A stretch of 9,552 bases of DNA, taken from Acidimicrobiaceae bacterium (lineage in GTDB: Bacteria > Actinomycetota > Acidimicrobiia > Acidimicrobiales > MedAcidi-G1). Location of the stretch: positions 83,304-92,855 of the forward strand of contig PACE01000004.1 in the NCBI GenBank assembly GCA_002699725.1. The letters are read 5' to 3'. Numbering within the stretch: the first letter of the stretch is position 1; every line of letters starts with the position of its first letter. The notes below the pieces were generated by a model. It ran no database searches and was not told the DNA's origin. It saw nothing but the letters and a program-made list of their open reading frames with translations. Position numbers and translations under genes: made by a program. Positions 5,770-9,552 of the stretch are shown in pieces.

Positions 5770-6234
5770 ATGACCCGGAACCTTCTTGCCCTTCCCGCGC
5801 GCCTTTGGCGCGAATACGGACAGAAGTTGATCCGGTTCGCCGGTGTGTCGGTGGTCAACGTGACGACCGGCCAGACGCTGCTCTACATCTGCTATGCCCG
5901 CCTGGGATGGCCCGGAGTGCTCGCCAACGTGGTTGCCGTCGCCGCAGGCAGCGTTCCGGCCTACCTGCTCAGCCGCCACTACGTCTGGAAGCGGGAGAAG
6001 GGCGACCACAAGGTCGGTGCCGAGATCCTGCCGTTCTGGGGCCTCGCCTTCGTCGGCCTGGTGCTGTCGACCGCCCTCGTCGGTGTCGTCGATTCCTTCT
6101 CGGACCGCACGCTCGCCGTGCAGGGCGCCAACGCCGCAGCGTTCGGTTCGCTCTGGATCGTCCGATTCGTGGTGCTCGAGCACCTCCTGTGGGGCGAGCG
6201 GACCGAGCACGAGTTGGTGCGCAAGCACAACTGA
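5770..6234 (+). CDS. GtrA-family membrane protein (polyprenyl-linked sugar flipping or glycan modification)
   Basis: A 154-residue protein of normal GtrA length with four predicted membrane helices at about 21-43, 48-68, 86-108 and 116-140. The sequences LIRFAGVSVVN (20-30) and AYLLSRHYVWKRE (64-76) match the conserved first helix and the loop after helix 2 of the family. GtrA proteins sit in the cytoplasmic membrane. They are thought to help translocate, or support synthesis of, polyprenyl-phosphate sugars used for teichoic acid, arabinogalactan or O-antigen modification. Partners are usually a DPM1-like glycosyltransferase; here the next gene, three bases on, is a SAM methyltransferase, and a GT4 glycosyltransferase operon converges from the right. 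The transcript may be leaderless. Confidence 0.85.
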   Translation: MTRNLLALPARLWREYGQKLIRFAGVSVVNVTTGQTLLYICYARLGWPGVLANVVAVAAGSVPAYLLSRHYVWKREKGDHKVGAEILPFWGLAFVGLVLSTALVGVVDSFSDRTLAVQGANAAAFGSLWIVRFVVLEHLLWGERTEHELVRKHN

Positions 6235-6237
6235 GCC

Positions 6238-6876
6238 GTGGACGATCGCCTGCGGCACCTGTTCGACCTGGCCGAGGACGCCCGCGGGTTCATGCCTCCC
6301 GACGAGGGGCGGGCACTCCACCACCACGCCCTCGACGTCGCCGTCGACGGGCCGTTCCTCGAGGTGGGCAGCTACTGCGGCAAGTCGGCCGTCTACCTCG
6401 GCGCAGCCGCCGAGTCCCGGGGGCGGCTCCTCTTCGCGCTCGACCACCACCGCGGCTCCGAGGAGAACCAGCCGGGCTGGGAGTGGCACGAGCCCGACCT
6501 CGTCGACCCGACGACGGGCAACATCGACACCCTGCCGCACTTCCGCCGGACCATCGGGGAAGCCGGCCTCGAGGAGACCGTCGTCGCACTGGTCGGCGAC
6601 TCACCCCGTGTCGCCGAGGCCTGGTCGACGCCGCTGTCGCTGCTGTTCATCGACGGGGGGCACGGGGCGGAGCCGGCGCACCGTGACTACGAGGGCTGGG
6701 TGCCCCGACTGGCGGTCGGCGGCACGCTCCTGATCCACGACGTCTTCCCGGACCCGGTCGACGGTGGGCGACCGCCCTACGAGATCTGGTGTCGAGCGGT
6801 CGGGTCGGGGGCGTTCGACGAGGTCGACGCAGTCGGCTCGCTGCGGGTGCTGCGACGGACCGCCGAGGGAACCTGA
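6238..6876 (+). CDS. Class I SAM-dependent methyltransferase (Methyltransf_24-like)
   Basis: A 212-residue protein from GTG 6238, three bases after the gtrA-like stop, so probably co-translated; no clear ribosome site of its own is seen. The SAM-binding loop is FLEVGSYCGKS (40-50), a likely ribose-binding acid is Asp69 in ALDHH, and FIDGGH (137-142) with GGTLLIHDVF (161-170) are typical of the Methyltransf_24 group. Such enzymes often methylate sugars or small molecules and sit in glycan or natural-product clusters. With a GtrA partner upstream and glycan genes converging from the right, methylation of a surface saccharide is the favoured guess. A starting point at ATG 6292 would remove 18 residues but leave the core intact. 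Confidence 0.85.
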   Translation: MDDRLRHLFDLAEDARGFMPPDEGRALHHHALDVAVDGPFLEVGSYCGKSAVYLGAAAESRGRLLFALDHHRGSEENQPGWEWHEPDLVDPTTGNIDTLPHFRRTIGEAGLEETVVALVGDSPRVAEAWSTPLSLLFIDGGHGAEPAHRDYEGWVPRLAVGGTLLIHDVFPDPVDGGRPPYEIWCRAVGSGAFDEVDAVGSLRVLRRTAEGT

Positions 6877-6884
6877 GCGCGCTC
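6875..6884. terminator. Palindrome at the second convergent junction, weak terminator candidate
   Basis: GAGCGCGCTC is a perfect 10-bp palindrome beginning inside the TGA stop of the rightward methyltransferase. A second hairpin, TCCGGT (6904-6909) with ACCGGA (6916-6921) and a six-base loop, lies just inside the 3' end of the opposing gene. Either could slow RNA polymerase where the transcripts meet. Neither has a T-run. Confidence 0.25.
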
Positions 6885-6899
6885 GGTTGGTTGCCCCGG

Positions 6900-7982
6900 T
6901 CAGTCCGGTTCGTGGACCGGAAGGTGGCCGCTGGCGTCGATCTCGACGTCGATGATGTCGGGCAGGCCCCGGTGGTCGATGAACAGGCCGGAGGCAGGAC
7001 TCGAACCGCTCAGTGCATCGGCGGCGAGGATCACGGCGGCCGCGGTGTAGGTCGTGTGCTCGCCATCCGGGAAGCTGACCTCCTGCGGGTAGGCGATGCC
7101 GGTCAGGTAGCGACCGTCGGGGCTGCGCATCGTCTGTGCCCAGGCGAACAGGCGCTCGGCCATCGGCCTGTCACCGACCAGTAGGTAGGCCATGGCGCAC
7201 TCGCAGGTCTCGGCGGCGGTGATCCAGTCCTTGTCGCCCACGCAGCGGACACCCCGGTCGGCAAGGACGAAGTCGTCGAACCGGGAGGCGAGATGACGAA
7301 TCGCCCCTTCACCCGTGACGGCGCCGGAGAGCACCGGGTAGTACCAGTCCATCGCCCACCGGTCCTTCGGGGCGAAGGCGTCCCCGGGTCGCGTCCGGAT
7401 GACCTGGGCGAGGTGCGCCAGCGAGAGCTCCCAGTCGGGGCGCTCGTGGCCGAGTTCCTCGGCAACGGCGATTCCGCACCGGAGGCTGTGGCACACGCTC
7501 GACGATCCGGTGAGCAGGGCGTAGGGCCAGGGTGTGCCATCGGGGTGACGTGCCCAGAGGATCTCGCCACGGGGCGTCTGGAGGTCGAGCACGTAGTCGA
7601 GGGCCTTCTCGACGACCGGCCACAGCGACTCGAGGAAGCCCCGGTTGCGGGTGAGGAGCCAGTGGTGCCAGGCGCCGGTGGCGACGTAGGCGATCACGTT
7701 GGCGTCGAACTTGGGGTCCTCGACGCCGCCGTCGACGTAGTAGGCGTACCAGGCGCCGGAGTCCTGCTGGTGGTCGGCCAGCCACCAGTAGGCGGCCTCG
7801 GCCTCGTCGAGGTGGCCCGTGACGGCCAGGGCCATCGCTGCCTCGACATGGTTCCACGGGTCGGCATGGCCGCCGGGGAACCAGGGGATCATCCCGTCGG
7901 GGAGTTGGACCTCGGCGATCGAGTCGGCGGTGCGCCGCAGGTCTTCGACCGGGAGTAGTCCGGGGACCTCAGGCAACGGCAT
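6900..7982 (-). CDS. Helical-repeat (alpha/alpha barrel) protein of the 'prenyltransferase'-labelled actinobacterial family
   Basis: A 360-residue protein from ATG 7982, overlapping the preceding methyltransferase stop by 14 bases, so translation is probably coupled. It shows repeats of the form Gln-x(3)-Gly followed by Trp: Q26-LPD-G30..W34, Q72-QDS-G76-A-W78 and Q135-TPR-G139..W143, with a related SPDGRY at 287-292. This loosely resembles the QW repeats of squalene cyclases and protein prenyltransferases, and helix pairs such as LESLWPVVEKALDYVLDLQ resemble six-hairpin glycosidases. No DDxxD or DxDD prenyl/terpene motif is visible. Conserved-looking stretches are IPWFPGGHADPWNHVEAAM (32-50) and WAMDWYYPVLSG (209-220). 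No signal peptide is seen. The family often sits beside GT4 and SAM methyltransferase genes, so a role in glycan or lipid-linked sugar metabolism is more likely than prenyl transfer. Function is unknown. Confidence 0.78.
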   Translation of the reverse strand: MPLPEVPGLLPVEDLRRTADSIAEVQLPDGMIPWFPGGHADPWNHVEAAMALAVTGHLDEAEAAYWWLADHQQDSGAWYAYYVDGGVEDPKFDANVIAYVATGAWHHWLLTRNRGFLESLWPVVEKALDYVLDLQTPRGEILWARHPDGTPWPYALLTGSSSVCHSLRCGIAVAEELGHERPDWELSLAHLAQVIRTRPGDAFAPKDRWAMDWYYPVLSGAVTGEGAIRHLASRFDDFVLADRGVRCVGDKDWITAAETCECAMAYLLVGDRPMAERLFAWAQTMRSPDGRYLTGIAYPQEVSFPDGEHTTYTAAAVILAADALSGSSPASGLFIDHRGLPDIIDVEIDASGHLPVHEPD

Positions 7983-8760
7983 GTGCCCGCTCGCTCGTGT
8001 CGTGGGTCTGGGCGTCGGCTGACCGGGCGGGGATCTCGGTCGGCTTCGTGGCGTAGACGACGAGGCTCTTCCCCAGGATCGGGTTGAGGAGGCGTTCGAG
8101 GGTCCGGATCGGACGGGGTGCCTTGACGATGTCCCAGGTGAGGAATCGATGGTAGAGGCGGACCAGTCGGTGGTCCTCGGTCGGCCGGTCGGGGCCGACG
8201 GCACAGCGCAGCCACCAGTAGGGGCTGTGGAGCGAGTGGGACCGGTGGTCGCCGTTGACGACAAGGCCGGCGGCGGCCATACGGTCGTGGAGGTCATGTC
8301 GCCCGTAGATGCGGACGTGGCCCCCGACCACGGCCGGTGCGTGGTAGTCGGACGAGAGCTTCCAGCAGATGCGCTCGGGCAGGGCGGCCGGGACCGTGAT
8401 TGCGATCGTGCCGCCCGGGCGCAGCACCCGGGCGAGCTCGTCCAGGGCAGCGTTGTCGTCGTGGATGTGTTCCATCACCTCGCTGGCGATGACCCGGTCG
8501 AAGGAACTGTCGGCGAACGGGAGCCGCGTGGCGTCACCGTTGGCGGTCTCGAGGACTGCCTCGGGGCCTATCTCGTCCGCCTCCCACATGGCGGCCACGG
8601 TCGCCCGGACCCGTTGCAGTTCGTCGATGCCGAGGTCACATGCGATGACATGGGCGCCCCGTCGGAGTGCCTCGAAGGCGTGTCGGCCGAACCCGCAGCC
8701 CAGGTCCAGCAGGCGGTCTCCGGGTCGAAGCCCGAGTCGGTCGTAGTCGGCGGTGAGCAC
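7969..8760 (-). CDS. Class I SAM-dependent methyltransferase (Methyltransf_11-like)
   Basis: A 263-residue protein. The frame is open to 9033, but the upstream part is an Arg/Pro-rich shadow of the glycosyltransferase gene. The likely start is GTG 8760, overlapping the glycosyltransferase TAG by one base (TAGTG), which indicates coupled translation. The SAM loop is LLDLGCGFGRHAFE (17-30), the ribose acid Asp42 in ACDLG, motif II NGDATRLPF (74-82) and motif III ASEVMEHI (92-99), followed by VLRPGGTIAITVP (112-124). This is the pattern of Methyltransf_11 enzymes such as UbiE-like and sugar O-methyltransferases. The C-terminal ~110 residues are a less conserved extension that may bind the acceptor. 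Placed between a GT4 gene and a helical-repeat gene, it probably methylates a sugar or lipid-linked glycan; the acceptor cannot be read. Confidence 0.85.
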   Translation of the reverse strand: MLTADYDRLGLRPGDRLLDLGCGFGRHAFEALRRGAHVIACDLGIDELQRVRATVAAMWEADEIGPEAVLETANGDATRLPFADSSFDRVIASEVMEHIHDDNAALDELARVLRPGGTIAITVPAALPERICWKLSSDYHAPAVVGGHVRIYGRHDLHDRMAAAGLVVNGDHRSHSLHSPYWWLRCAVGPDRPTEDHRLVRLYHRFLTWDIVKAPRPIRTLERLLNPILGKSLVVYATKPTEIPARSADAQTHDTSERAHAVA

Positions 8761-9552
8761 TAGCGCCGGGGGGCTGTCTGGTGGTCGGCGAGGAGTGCCC
8801 GGTACTGCTCGACGGTCCGCTCGGCGGTGTGGCGCCAACTCCAGTGGTCGATCACCCGCTGGCGGCCGTTGGCGCCCACGCGTTCCCGGGCGTCGGGCGT
8901 GTCGAGGACGGTGCGGATCATGGTTGCCAGGGCGTCGCTGTCCCCCGGCGGCACCTGGAAGCAGGTCTCGTTGTGGGTGCCGGTCACCTCCGGCAGGGCA
9001 CCGCCGGTGGTCGTCACCAGTGGCACGCCGCACGACATGGCCTCGATGGCGGGCAGCGAGAAGCCCTCGTAGAGCGATGGCACCACCGCCACCTCCGCTT
9101 CGCTGTAGAGCTCGACGATCCGCTGGTCGGGTACGTCGTGGACATACGAGACGCAGTCGGTGAGTCCGAGGCGCTCGAAGGTGTCGCTGGCGGCGCTGGA
9201 CACCTTCGGCTTGCCGATGATGACCAACTCGACGTCGCGTTCCGTGCGGAGCTTGGCGACCGCCTCGAGTAGGAACCGGAGGCCCTTCATCGCCACGTCG
9301 GCACTGGCGGTCGTGACGATCCGGCCGGGTACCCGGGTGATGCCTTCGACGGGTCGGAACAGCATGGGGTCGACGCCGACGGGCACGACGTGGACCCGTT
9401 CGTCGGGAACCCTGTGGTCGGCGACGATGTCTGAGCGGGACGATTCGGAGACGGTCATGACCCGCCGCATCCGCTTCGCCACCTGGGTCTGCATCCGGGT
9501 GAACGAGTACCAGCGGCGCTTGCCGATCTCCTCCCAGAGGGTGCGGGCGTGC
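8760..9552 (-). CDS. Glycosyltransferase family 4 (GT-B, retaining), N-terminal part outside window
   Basis: About 263 C-terminal residues are visible; the frame stays open to the right edge (reading HARTLWEEIGKRRWYSFTR before the Met at 9494), so that Met is internal. GT4 enzymes are usually 350-420 residues, so 100-150 N-terminal residues, the acceptor domain, are missing. Visible donor-site features are VMTVSESSRSDI, the VVPVGVD strand, the phosphate-contacting KGL loop in VAMKGLRFLLEA, and the E-x7-E motif in EGFSLPAIEAMSCG, followed by GGALPEV. It transfers a nucleotide-activated sugar with retention at the cytoplasmic membrane face. It is upstream in a leftward operon with the methyltransferase (one-base overlap) and the helical-repeat gene. 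The sugar and acceptor are unknown. Confidence 0.9.
   Translation of the reverse strand, partial: HARTLWEEIGKRRWYSFTRMQTQVAKRMRRVMTVSESSRSDIVADHRVPDERVHVVPVGVDPMLFRPVEGITRVPGRIVTTASADVAMKGLRFLLEAVAKLRTERDVELVIIGKPKVSSAASDTFERLGLTDCVSYVHDVPDQRIVELYSEAEVAVVPSLYEGFSLPAIEAMSCGVPLVTTTGGALPEVTGTHNETCFQVPPGDSDALATMIRTVLDTPDARERVGANGRQRVIDHWSWRHTAERTVEQYRALLADHQTAPRR

Noticed and set aside
5761..6540. A 259-codon minus-strand open frame opposite the gtrA-like and methyltransferase genes.
   Set aside because: It crosses the junction of two recognised genes and has no family features; a shadow frame.
6900..7982. Naming the helical-repeat protein a true prenyltransferase or squalene cyclase.
   Set aside because: Only loose QW-like repeats are present; no DDxxD or DxDD motif is seen.
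8761..9033. N-terminal extension of the second methyltransferase to 9033.
   Set aside because: The extension lies wholly inside the glycosyltransferase gene, is Arg/Pro-rich, and the SAM domain begins right after GTG 8760.
1..9552. Mobile element, CRISPR array, phage or defence system.
   Set aside because: No transposase, integrase, terminal repeats, spaced direct repeats, nuclease or helicase genes are visible; composition is even across the window.

Overview
The DNA is very GC-rich, with GTG starts, tightly packed genes and protein families typical of Actinomycetota. The sequence does not settle the genus; an acidimicrobial or mycobacteria-like lineage is a guess from the gene families. 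No RNA gene, insertion sequence, CRISPR array, integrase or pseudogene was seen. No gene-free stretch exceeds 300 bases; the longest gap is 186 bases (5584-5769).

Left half (1-5583), catabolic acyl-CoA genes. Three genes run rightward: the C-terminal part of a CaiB/BaiF (family III) CoA-transferase, a three-domain protein (MaoC-like, OB-fold/DUF35, MaoC-like), and a thiolase-fold protein with the active-site features of the steroid side-chain aldolase Ltp2. The last two resemble the ChsH2, ChsH1 and Ltp2 set of the actinobacterial igr operon, with ChsH2 and ChsH1 fused into one chain. In that pathway the ChsH proteins hydrate an enoyl-CoA and Ltp2, docked on the DUF35 domain, cleaves the product in a retro-aldol reaction. 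A CoA-transferase could supply the CoA ester. Converging on these from the right is a leftward two-gene operon, an acetoacetate-decarboxylase-superfamily protein followed by an amidohydrolase-2 family protein. Together this may be a degradation pathway for a steroid-like or other branched acyl substrate, but the substrate is not readable from the sequence.

Middle (5584-5769), a divergent control region. It holds overlapping short palindromes in an 8-bp-period repeat, a 9-bp inverted repeat, and a TAGGGT -10-like hexamer close to the rightward start codon.

Right half (5770-9552), envelope or glycan genes. A GtrA-family membrane protein and a SAM methyltransferase run rightward. Converging on them is a leftward operon: a family 4 glycosyltransferase (cut by the window end), a second SAM methyltransferase, and a helical-repeat protein of the type often labelled 'prenyltransferase'. 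These fit synthesis of a methylated or lipid-linked surface glycan.

The two convergent junctions (about 3600 and 6876) each carry a short TGAGC-N-CGCTC palindrome starting on the TGA stop codon of the rightward gene.
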